Positions 55,769 to 64,000 of a stretch of DNA of 64,000 nucleotides are shown here, piece after piece. The notes beneath the pieces are model-generated. The model made no database searches and had not been told where the DNA came from. It worked only from the letters and a program-made list of their open reading frames with translations. The DNA lies in the NCBI RefSeq assembly GCF_046000175.1, contig NZ_JBEOMB010000048.1:58974-122973 (forward strand), given 5' to 3'. The position numbers and the translations under genes are program-made. This DNA is from Rhodoplanes sp046000175. GTDB taxonomy: Bacteria > Pseudomonadota > Alphaproteobacteria > Rhizobiales > Xanthobacteraceae. Each line of letters opens with the position of its first letter. Within the stretch, counting starts at the first letter, position 1.

Positions 55769-57454
55769 TCAAGCCGCCCGGACCGTCGCCATGAAGCGAT
55801 CGACCTCGGCGCGTAGCCGGTTGCTCTCCATCGAGAGGGCCTGAGCCGAGGACAGCACCTGGGCCGAGGCGGAGCCGGCCTCGCCGGCGCCGCGGTTGAC
55901 CTCGTCGATGTTGCTGCTCACCTGGGCGGCGCCCTGCGCGGCCTGCTGGATGTTGCGGGCGATCTCGTGGGTCGCCGCGCCTTGCTCCTCGACGGCCGCC
56001 GCGATGGTCGCCGAGATCTCGGCGATGCGGCCGATGGTGCCGCCGATCTCCTTGATGGCGGCGACCGACTCCTGCGTCGCCGTCTGCATGCCGGCGATCT
56101 GCGCGGCGATGTCGCCCGTCGCCTTTCCGGTCTGCGCCGCGAGCGCCTTCACCTCCTGGGCGACCACCGCGAACCCCTTGCCGGCCTCGCCGGCCCGCGC
56201 CGCCTCGATGGTCGCGTTCAAGGCGAGCAGATTGGTCTGCTCGGCGATCGCCGTGATCAGCTTGACCACGTCGCCGATGCGGCCAGCCGCCTGCGACAGC
56301 TCGCCGATGCGGCCGTCGGTCTTCTCGGCCTGCTTCACGGCCTCGCCGGCGATCCGGGTCGCCTCCTGTACCTGGCGGCCGATCTCCGCGACCGACGACG
56401 ACATCTGGTTGGTGGCGGAGGCGACCGACTGGACATTGGCGGTCGCCTGGCCGGAGGCGGCCGCGGCCGAGGTGGAGAGCTGCTGGGTCGTCTCGGCCGT
56501 GCGGGTCAGGCTGCCGGCGGCGGCTTCGAGCTCGGTCGAGGCGGACGACACGGTCTTGACGATGTCGCCGACGGCGCTCTCGAACCGGTCGGCGAGGCCG
56601 GCCATCTCGGCGCGCCGCTGCGCGGCGGCGCGCGCGTCCTCCTCGAGCTTCTCCGCCGCCTCTACGCGTGCCTTCTCGGCCATCTTGATCTTGAACTCTT
56701 CCACGGCGTCGGCGATCTGGCCGACCTCGTCCTTGCGGCCGACGCCGGCCAGCACGACGTCGAAGTTGCCGGCCGCGAGCTGGCGCATCCCGTTCGCGAG
56801 CTGGACGATCGGCGCGGCGATGCCGAACCGGGCGATCAGGAAGGCGAGCACCACGCCGATGGTGCAGCCCACCCCGGTGATCATGTAGAGCGACGAGATC
56901 GCCGCGTTGCTGGTGGCGGTCAGGGCTTCGGAGCCCGACTTGATCTCGCCGTTGAGCTGCTCTCCGATCTCGCCGTTGAGCTTCAGCAGCTCGCGGATCT
57001 TCGGATCGACGGTGGTCCGCATGAGCGCGGTCGCCTGGGCGTTGTCGTTCTTCAAGGCCAGTGCGATGACCGGCTTGGCGACCGTGTCGGTCTCGCGGAA
57101 CAGACGCTCGATGGCCTCGTAGGCGCGCGTGTGTCGGGGCGTCTTCTGCTTGGCGATACCGATCAATGCGAGGCCCTGGTTCAGGCTCTTCTCCACCTCG
57201 GGCAGGACGGTGCGCATGTGCGCCTCGTCGGTCTCGGCGATCAGCCGATAGAGGCGCATCTCGTAGCTGTAGATGGCGCGATGCGCCCGCGCGATCGAGA
57301 CCCAGGCCAGGGCGTCGTCGTCGAGGAACCGCGAATAGGCGTCGTCGACCTGGTGGATCTTGGCGGCGCCGTACCACGACGTGACACCGGCGACGAGGGC
57401 GACCAGTGCGATCACGCTCAGGATCTTGGGCAGGATGCGGATGCTGGACAGCAT
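55769..57454 (-). CDS. Methyl-accepting chemotaxis protein
   Basis: The 561-residue transmembrane chemoreceptor has TM1 about 7-30 (LPKILSVIALVALVAGVTSW), a helical periplasmic sensor of about 155 residues, and TM2 about 188-211. A HAMP domain (RFGIAAPIVQLANGMRQLAA) and a cytoplasmic signalling hairpin with tip EQTNLLALNATIEAARAGE follow. The sensor looks like a four-helix bundle; its ligand is unknown. The start at 57454 (MLSSIRILPKIL) fits the family; GTG 57490 is possible. The 317-base gap to the next gene holds an AT-rich patch at 57605-57635, probably the promoter region. Confidence 0.93.
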   Translation of the reverse strand: MLSSIRILPKILSVIALVALVAGVTSWYGAAKIHQVDDAYSRFLDDDALAWVSIARAHRAIYSYEMRLYRLIAETDEAHMRTVLPEVEKSLNQGLALIGIAKQKTPRHTRAYEAIERLFRETDTVAKPVIALALKNDNAQATALMRTTVDPKIRELLKLNGEIGEQLNGEIKSGSEALTATSNAAISSLYMITGVGCTIGVVLAFLIARFGIAAPIVQLANGMRQLAAGNFDVVLAGVGRKDEVGQIADAVEEFKIKMAEKARVEAAEKLEEDARAAAQRRAEMAGLADRFESAVGDIVKTVSSASTELEAAAGSLTRTAETTQQLSTSAAAASGQATANVQSVASATNQMSSSVAEIGRQVQEATRIAGEAVKQAEKTDGRIGELSQAAGRIGDVVKLITAIAEQTNLLALNATIEAARAGEAGKGFAVVAQEVKALAAQTGKATGDIAAQIAGMQTATQESVAAIKEIGGTIGRIAEISATIAAAVEEQGAATHEIARNIQQAAQGAAQVSSNIDEVNRGAGEAGSASAQVLSSAQALSMESNRLRAEVDRFMATVRAA

Positions 57455-57771
57455 GGCGAGAATCACTTGGGAGTTGAAACGCCGCCGCACGTCCGTTGGA
57501 CACGTCTGGAGCGCGAGCAGGCCGAAGCGGGTGACACCGAGCGGCGTCCGTCCAGCGGCGAATGGGTCGCGTGAGGGTGCCGATCGCGCCCGCGACCATG
57601 CGACGGTAGTATTAATTTACGGTGTAATTTGAATCAGCTAGTCGGGCCTTGGACGAGGACTGCCGCTGGTAACGCCTTGAAATCTAAGCCTCAATTGCGG
57701 GTTAGTCGTTTCGTACGATGGGGTTACGGCATCCCGTGCAGGTGGGAGGAGATGGCGTCGCGCAACCTGTC

Positions 57772-58587
57772 TCACCGCTTGGTCAGCACGCCGATGCGCA
57801 CGTAGGGCCCGCTGCGGTCGTCCGAGTCGGTCACCCATCCGAAGCCGAGGCTCCAGTCCCACGGTCCGCGGCGGAGCCCCGTCATGTGGGCGCCGATCCG
57901 GATCTGGCGATAGTTGGTGTCGCCGTAGAGCTGCAGCTCGGGCCCCGCATAGAACCCTGCATACCAAGTCTCCAGCACGCGCCAGCCGAGCGCCGCGCCG
58001 AGCCCGAAGCCGTGACCGATCGACGACCAGGTCGCGTTGGCGCGCACCATCGTGTCGGGGAGCGGCTCCCACCAGGTGTCGATCCCGAGCCGCATGCCGA
58101 CATGCGTCCCGCGCAGCGGATTCCCGGCATCGGGTGGCGTCGTCCAGTGATGCTGGACGTCGACGCCGCCGAACACCGTCGCGATGAAGCGCTCGCGGCG
58201 CACGATCCAGCCGGGCATCAGCGCGCCGAGCGCCTGCACGGCGAGCACCTGGTTCGCCCCCGACCGGTACTGATAGGTGCCGGTTCCGGCGAATGCCCTG
58301 AACGCGGGGCCGTCGCGCGCCAATCCCTCGGGCGCCCACACGGCGCCGCCGTGCAGGAACCCGCCGGCGCGCCACAGATCGGTTCCGCCGAACAGCAGCA
58401 GGCGCTCGGCCTCGAGCGCCGCGAGCGTTTCGGGCGAGACGGCGACGGCGCCGGCCGGCTGCGCGACCGCTTCGACCGGTGACGCGACGGCCAGCGACGC
58501 GACGACCAGTGACGCGACGAGCGCGAGACGCGGGGCACCGAGCAGCGCGGTCGCTCGCACGACCGCGCCGGCATCCGATCGGCACAT
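57772..58587 (-). CDS. BcsS-like outer-membrane-type protein
   Basis: The 271-residue exported protein is similar to the cellulose biosynthesis protein BcsS family: LLLFGGTDLWRAGGFLHGGA, YQYRSGANQVLAVQALGALM, and alternating beta strands ending GWVTDSDDRSGPYVRIGVLT, as in a small beta-barrel. The signal peptide (about 20-42) includes three VASLx pentapeptides from a 15-bp array. No cellulose synthase genes are near, so a role in cellulose is not supported by context. Confidence 0.75.
   Translation of the reverse strand: MCRSDAGAVVRATALLGAPRLALVASLVVASLAVASPVEAVAQPAGAVAVSPETLAALEAERLLLFGGTDLWRAGGFLHGGAVWAPEGLARDGPAFRAFAGTGTYQYRSGANQVLAVQALGALMPGWIVRRERFIATVFGGVDVQHHWTTPPDAGNPLRGTHVGMRLGIDTWWEPLPDTMVRANATWSSIGHGFGLGAALGWRVLETWYAGFYAGPELQLYGDTNYRQIRIGAHMTGLRRGPWDWSLGFGWVTDSDDRSGPYVRIGVLTKR
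58481..58525 (-). repeat. 15-bp tandem array in BcsS-like signal region
   Basis: Units 58481-58495 and 58496-58510 (GACGCGACGGCCAGC, GACGCGACGACCAGT) and a partial third encode VASLV-VASLA-VASPV in the signal-peptide core. Confidence 0.85.
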
Positions 58588-58808
58588 GGCACGATCCCAT
58601 GGAAACCGGACTGCTCAGGTTCGCCGCACCTGTGATGCAATCCTAGCGAGCAGCCGGACCCAGATCCACGCGAACAAATCCTGAAACCCGGACGTCGCGT
58701 GCGCGCCGGCAACGGAGCGTTGCGCGAGTGCCACAAGGTCGGCGCGTCTTGCGACACCTCGCCTAGCCCGTGTTAGGATGACGCGTCGTCTCCAGGAAAA
58801 AAACGTCC

Positions 58809-60068
58809 ATGCCCCCGACCGACCGGTCCGACGGCGTCCCTCCGTCGGCGCAGCAGACGCGGCGCTCGATCGCGTTCCTCAACACGGCGCACGGCATCGA
58901 CCATTACGTCCTCGGCATCTATCCGACCGTGGTGATCGGCCTGGAGGCCGTCTATCAGCGGCCCTATTCGGAGCTGATTGTCCTCTCCACCGCGATGTTC
59001 GTCGCCTTCGGCTTGTTCTCGCTGCCGGCCGGCTGGCTCGCCGACCGCATCAGTCGGCGCGCCATGATGGCGGCGTTCTTCATCGGCTGCGGCGTGTCGC
59101 TGATCGGCTGCGCCGTGGCGCCGACGATGACGATGCTGGCCGTCGCGCTGTTCATGGTCGGCGTGTTCGCCGCGATCTATCACCCGGTCGGCATGGCGAT
59201 GCTGATCCAGGTGTCGAACGCGCGCGGCCGCACGCTCGCCTTCAACGGCGTCTGCGGCAATCTCGGCGTGTCGCTCGCCTCCGGCGTCACCGCCGTGCTG
59301 GCCGCCTCGGCCTTCGGCTGGCGCGCCGCCTTCGTGGTGCCGGCGCTGGTCTGCCTGGCGGTCGGCATCGCCTATCTGGCGATGGTCGAAGACGACCGCC
59401 ACGAGACGGCGCGGCGCGCCCGCGTCGCCGACATCGTGCTGCCGCGCAACGCTGCGATCGTGTTCTTCGGCCTCTACACGATCATCTCGTTCTGCGGCGG
59501 GCTCACCTTCAACACCATCGTGGTGGCGCTGCCGAAGATCGTCGACGAGCGGCTCGTCGGCGACGCGCTCGGCGGCGCCGGCCTCGCCGCGGTCGGCGGC
59601 CTGTCGAGCCTCGTGTTCCTCGGCGGCGCCGTCGCCCAGCTCGCGGTCGGGCGGATCGCCGAGCGGGTCGCACCGCATCTCCTGTTCGTCGGCGTGGTCG
59701 GGCTCCTGCTCATTGGCGCGATCTGGTCCGTGCGGGCCGACGGCATGATGCTGATCGCCGCGCTCGGCGTCGTGATGGCGGCGCTCTATGGGCAGGTGAC
59801 GGTCGGCGACATGGTGATCGCCCGCTACACGGCCGACGCCTGGCGGGGCCGCGTTTACGCGGTGCGCTACTTCCTGTCCTTCGCGTCGGCCGGCGTCGCC
59901 GTGCCGCTGATCGCGTTCTTCCACGCGCGCGGTGGCTTCGATCTCGTGCTGGTCGGGCTCGCTGCCGTCTCGGGCCTGTTCTTCGCCGCGGTCGCCGGCC
60001 TCGTCGCCGTCGTGATGGTCGCGACGCCGCGCGTGGTGCCCGCCGTCGACACCGCGCCGGCCGAGTAG
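58809..60068 (+). CDS. MFS transporter (Fsr-like)
   Basis: The 419-residue inner-membrane carrier has about 12 hydrophobic segments. The N-terminal FLNTAHGIDHYVLGIYPTVV and loop GWLADRISRRAMMAAFFIG, with AIYHPVGMAMLIQVSNARGR, resemble the fosmidomycin-resistance (Fsr) branch. Function as a drug or metabolite exporter is inferred from family only. Confidence 0.83.
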   Translation: MPPTDRSDGVPPSAQQTRRSIAFLNTAHGIDHYVLGIYPTVVIGLEAVYQRPYSELIVLSTAMFVAFGLFSLPAGWLADRISRRAMMAAFFIGCGVSLIGCAVAPTMTMLAVALFMVGVFAAIYHPVGMAMLIQVSNARGRTLAFNGVCGNLGVSLASGVTAVLAASAFGWRAAFVVPALVCLAVGIAYLAMVEDDRHETARRARVADIVLPRNAAIVFFGLYTIISFCGGLTFNTIVVALPKIVDERLVGDALGGAGLAAVGGLSSLVFLGGAVAQLAVGRIAERVAPHLLFVGVVGLLLIGAIWSVRADGMMLIAALGVVMAALYGQVTVGDMVIARYTADAWRGRVYAVRYFLSFASAGVAVPLIAFFHARGGFDLVLVGLAAVSGLFFAAVAGLVAVVMVATPRVVPAVDTAPAE

Positions 60069-60200
60069 GCGTTTCGGCGCACGACCGTCACGCGCGCCGG
60101 TCCCGGGGCGATCAGGGGGCGGCATGAACAGGCGGCGCGGACAGGTGTCCGCGTCGGTGCACCGGTCGGGAGTCCTTTGCCACGGATTATTTTCGTCGCG

Positions 60201-60216
60201 TTAACCTGCCGTTAAC
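60201..60216 (+). promoter_or_regulatory. CtrA-type box
   Basis: TTAACCTGCCGTTAAC is an exact TTAA-N7-TTAAC match to the alphaproteobacterial CtrA consensus. No annotated gene starts directly downstream on either strand. Confidence 0.55.
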
Positions 60217-60369
60217 CGCTTCGGCGCATCCTCTTCGAGACAAAGGCGCTGCGGCGCCGACGACCACGGCGGACAGATGACGCCGGATGTACGCGCATCG
60301 GACGGCGTGGTCGTGACTGAATTCCCGCGGGGGCGGGTAGGGGGACCAGCGCGTCGCAGCGCTGACGGG

Positions 60370-60402
60370 AAAAGGCCCGGGCGATACGCCCGGGCCTTTT
60401 TC
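60370..60402. terminator. Bidirectional intrinsic terminator
   Basis: A 13-bp stem (AAAGGCCCGGGCG, loop ATA and complement) is flanked by T-runs on both strands (TTTTT to the right on plus, TTTTCCC on minus). Confidence 0.88.
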
Positions 60403-60463
60403 ATTTTCGGGTGCCGTGCGCCGGCCGCCGGTCGTCGCCGATCAGAGCGCCTGTCGGAAACGC

Positions 60464-60492
60464 AAAAGGCCCGGGTTTTCGCCCGGGCCTTC
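60464..60492 (-). terminator. groEL terminator
   Basis: The stem AAGGCCCGGG/CCCGGGCCTT with TTTT on the minus strand lies 24 bases after the groEL stop. Its stem is almost the same as that of the terminator at 60370. Confidence 0.85.
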
Positions 60493-60515
60493 GTCGTCAC
60501 GACGTCTGGCGTCGA

Positions 60516-62153
<1,638 letters not shown>

Positions 62154-62273
62154 TGTTCATCAGCTCCTGAATGAATCCGTTGCGTTCTCCCGACCCGGCG
62201 AGACCACGGTGCCGATCCCAAAAGAATCCGGCAGGGTCCGTTCAGGTTGGATCAGTCCGACAGTCTGTTCGGG

Positions 62274-62588
62274 TCAGGCGGCCTTCTTGGTGGCCTCGGT
62301 CTCGGTGAGAACGCCCATGATGTCGCTCTCCTTCATGATCAGCACCTCGACGCCGTCGAGCTTGACCTCGGTGCCCGACCACTTGCCGAACAGCACCCGG
62401 TCGCCGACCTTCAGGTCGAGCGGGATCAGCTTGCCGGCCTCGTCGCGGCCGCCCGGGCCGACGGCGATGATCTCGCCCTGCTGGGGCTTCTCCTTGGCGG
62501 TGTCGGGGATGATGATCCCGCCGGCCGTCTTCTGCTCGGCCTCAATACGCTTGACGACGACGCGGTCGTGAAGCGGACGGAACTTCAT
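62274..62588 (-). CDS. groES: Co-chaperonin GroES
   Basis: GroES caps GroEL. The 104-residue product begins MKFRPLHDRVVVKRIEAEQK, with the mobile loop KTAGGIIIPDTAKEKPQQGE and the roof region VGPGGRDEAGKLIPLDLKVG. A CIRCE-type operator lies about 130 bases upstream, so the pair is probably repressed by HrcA. Confidence 0.98.
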   Translation of the reverse strand: MKFRPLHDRVVVKRIEAEQKTAGGIIIPDTAKEKPQQGEIIAVGPGGRDEAGKLIPLDLKVGDRVLFGKWSGTEVKLDGVEVLIMKESDIMGVLTETEATKKAA

Positions 62589-62719
62589 GCTGTCCTCCTA
62601 AGTTTCTGTCGCAAGAGAAGAATTGGAGTCGGGCGGCCCGACCGGGCGGCGTGCCCCGGGCTGCCCGGCTGCGACATGGGGGAGGCGGCGAAGCCGTTCA
62701 AGAGGGGCGCCGGAAAAAA

Positions 62720-62746
62720 TTGGCACTCGGGTGGGCCGATTGCCAA
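62720..62746 (-). promoter_or_regulatory. CIRCE element (HrcA operator)
   Basis: TTGGCACTC-N9-GATTGCCAA matches the CIRCE inverted repeat (arms GCACTC/GAGTGC) with one mismatch in the right arm (GATTGC for GAGTGC). On the minus strand TTGGCA also serves as a plausible -35, with CCAATT 17 bases further. The element controls groESL by heat shock in many bacteria. Confidence 0.85.
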
Positions 62747-62868
62747 CATTCGGCGGATCGACTGATCGCCCGGCCGGCCGAGGTCTACGCGGGCAGGGCG
62801 TGGCGTCCCCGCAACACTGATTCCTGGATGCGCAAGTGGAAGCCAAGCTTTGCGGCGTCGCACAAGGT

Positions 62869-62887
62869 ACAGTGCTGGTAGCACTGT
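62869..62887. promoter_or_regulatory. Perfect 8-bp-arm palindrome, operator-like
   Basis: ACAGTGCT-GGT-AGCACTGT is a perfect inverted repeat 111 bases upstream of usg and about 280 bases upstream of groES. It could be a protein-binding site or an RNA hairpin; no known motif matches it to my knowledge. The rest of the 62589-62997 gap shows only the CIRCE element. Confidence 0.5.
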
Positions 62888-62997
62888 CTTATCGAGGCTG
62901 CCAAGCCTGGTCCGTGAACACTTTGTTTACCAAATGAGCTTGCAATGAACGGAGGTGGTGTTGGAAGATTTCCCGGTCGAGACGGATGGGGGACACC

Positions 62998-63267
62998 ATG
63001 GCCTCTAAGGACTTCTTGCAGCAACTTCACGGCTACGGCCTGACGACCGCGCATATCCTCTACCGGCGGCCGGATCATCCCTGGCTGCTGCAGACCTACC
63101 TCTGGCAGGACTACGACCTTCACCCGCACTTCCCGGAGCTGAACAAGTTTCTGGGCTTCTGGCGGGACAAGCTGGAGGGCCCGCTCCACTCGGTCACGGT
63201 CGCCCACTCACGCCTGATCAAGCCGGCCGAGATCAAGGCGGTCGACGGGGTGTTCACGCTCAACTGA
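62998..63267 (+). CDS. usg: Usg-family protein
   Basis: The 89-residue protein of the Usg family (first noted near alphaproteobacterial trp genes) shows motifs LQQLHGYGLTTAHILYRRPD, LLQTYLWQDYDLHPHFPELN and LEGPLHSVTVAHSRLIKPAE. Its role is unknown. ATG 62998 gives the family N-terminus (MASKDF); ATG 62986 in the same frame is possible. Here it stands alone, without trp genes. Confidence 0.9.
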   Translation: MASKDFLQQLHGYGLTTAHILYRRPDHPWLLQTYLWQDYDLHPHFPELNKFLGFWRDKLEGPLHSVTVAHSRLIKPAEIKAVDGVFTLN

Positions 63268-63295
63268 GCGGGCGGGGACCCGCGCGGTTGCCTCC

Positions 63296-63400
63296 GTAGC
63301 CCGGGCTGAGCGCAGCGAAGCCCGGGGTGCGGCGGTCGCCGGAGCAAGAAAGCCCCGGATGTCGCTTCGCTCCATCCGGGCTACGAAGACCCCGGGCTAC
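63296..63400. repeat. Palindromic intergenic repeat, family F
   Basis: The left arm GTAGCCCGGGCTGAGCGCAG with AGCGAAGCCCGGGG is mirrored by CCCCGGATGTCGCTTCGCTC and CATCCGGGCTAC, followed by a further CCCGGGCTAC. Its right end supplies the stop codon of the next minus-strand gene. Confidence 0.88.
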
Positions 63401-64000
63401 GCTTGCTCGATGGGGGGATGATCGAGGTCGAGCACATCAACAGGTGCGACAAGGCTTAGGCCTTCAGCGTACGTCTTTTGTAATCGGTATCCGCGCTCGT
63501 CATAAGTTATTGTACCAATCAAAACCGCTGCAGCAACCTTTGGGTGCTTATGCGTCAAGGCTACGTAGTTTTTGCGAGTCCACAGAACTACGGCGCGTCT
63601 AAGAGGATACTCATAAGCGCTCCGGAAGTCACGCTTTGCGCCTACCGCCACCCCTTGCACGTTCAGCAAATATCCCAGGACAGAAGCCGACAGATAATTA
63701 GGAGCATCCTTTAGCTGCTTAACTTCATTATAAAGCATTCGGCGTAACTTGAACAGTATTATGCTTCTTGCAGTGCTTTCGTTAGTCCGAAAAAACCCCG
63801 ACCACACAGTGTTGTGTTGTATTGACCAGCCAACAAATTCATTGGTGGTGACGCGTGACGCCGAGCAAATGACTTCAAACATTATTTTTGCAATCTTATC
63901 ATGATGACTGTTGCGCCTCGTGCGCGGCATGTCGTTTCGTCGATGGCGCGCTATCTCAATATCGCGCTCATCTAGGATCTTTACCAGGGCTATCGCGTTT
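63397..64000 (-). CDS. Unrecognised protein, partial, low-GC
   Basis: An open frame of 200 codons runs from the window edge to a TAG at 63397-63399. No stop occurs between the edge and ATG 63930, so the true start may be outside the window. The residues (KILDERDIEIARHRRNDMPR, then MFEVICSASRV, WTRKNYVALTHKHPKVAAAV) match no family I know. It has no signal or membrane segment. The region is clearly lower in GC, with AT-rich codons unlike all other genes here, which points to horizontal gain. Its stop lies inside a family F repeat, suggesting the 3' end was altered by repeat insertion. Confidence 0.65.
   Translation of the reverse strand, partial: NAIALVKILDERDIEIARHRRNDMPRTRRNSHHDKIAKIMFEVICSASRVTTNEFVGWSIQHNTVWSGFFRTNESTARSIILFKLRRMLYNEVKQLKDAPNYLSASVLGYLLNVQGVAVGAKRDFRSAYEYPLRRAVVLWTRKNYVALTHKHPKVAAAVLIGTITYDERGYRLQKTYAEGLSLVAPVDVLDLDHPPIEQA

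Larger units (their letters stand above)
60069..60515. other. Gap between MFS and groEL with candidate transcript
   Basis: This 447-base region holds a CtrA-type box (60201-60216) and two very similar GC-rich terminators (60370-60402, 60464-60492). The stretch between box and first terminator has no convincing protein frame; it could be a small RNA or simply the 3' region of the MFS transcript. Confidence 0.5.

Overview
The window is a very GC-rich chromosomal segment of an alphaproteobacterium, most likely a Hyphomicrobiales (Rhizobiales) member near Bradyrhizobiaceae or Xanthobacteraceae. The evidence is the gene content and order (glmU-glmS, a DUF502 protein, recG facing sdhE and mfd; yceD, plsX-fabH-ihfA-merR), alphaproteobacterial families (IalB, HspQ, Usg, the ATPase-inhibitor zeta family, BcsS), CtrA-like boxes, and several families of palindromic intergenic repeats. 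Species identity is inference. I saw no tRNA, rRNA, CRISPR array or insertion sequence.

Layout. 0-8 kb: cell-wall amino-sugar genes (glmU end, glmS), a DUF502 membrane protein, small unknowns, a lone FlgC-like protein, an HdeA-like periplasmic protein, and recG. 8-20 kb: sdhE, mfd, a FrnE-type DsbA protein, a pair of apparent pseudoenzymes (PleD-like and acyl-CoA-synthetase-like), an orphan peptide-binding protein and an IalB protein. 20-29 kb: hspQ, a malyl-CoA-lyase-like enzyme, an AEC transporter, a UbiH-type hydroxylase, a YeiH/LysR pair, a DUF2182 protein and TerC. 28.6-33 kb: a catabolic unit, kdgT-dtnK-pdxA2 plus a DeoR regulator, predicted to import and degrade D-threonate or D-erythronate. 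33-40 kb: an MFS carrier, the H+-pyrophosphatase HppA, a MarR regulator facing a GTP-type PEP carboxykinase, and BamE.

40-46 kb holds the lipid module yceD, plsX-fabH, ihfA, merR and a PH-like/LpxL fusion, followed by a tandem universal-stress protein. 46.9-48.8 kb is a gene-free island of repeats with a candidate small RNA. 48.8-60 kb is mostly small or envelope-associated genes: a probably Tat-exported glutathione peroxidase, a zeta-like protein, a cysteine-rich secreted protein, a nucleoside deaminase, an SRPBCC protein, a giant DUF2339 membrane protein, a chemoreceptor, a BcsS-like protein and an MFS carrier. 60.5-62.6 kb is groES-groEL behind a CIRCE element. usg follows. The last 600 bases drop sharply in GC and carry part of an unrecognised gene that runs off the window.

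Two sequence-level themes recur. First, exact 15-bp tandem arrays occur at five places, three of them inside N-terminal export signals where they encode pentapeptide repeats. Second, short tandem duplications span the stop codons of pckG, marR and the glutathione peroxidase gene. Together with the dispersed palindromes, these suggest that gene edges in this genome are remodelled by replication slippage and repeat insertion.
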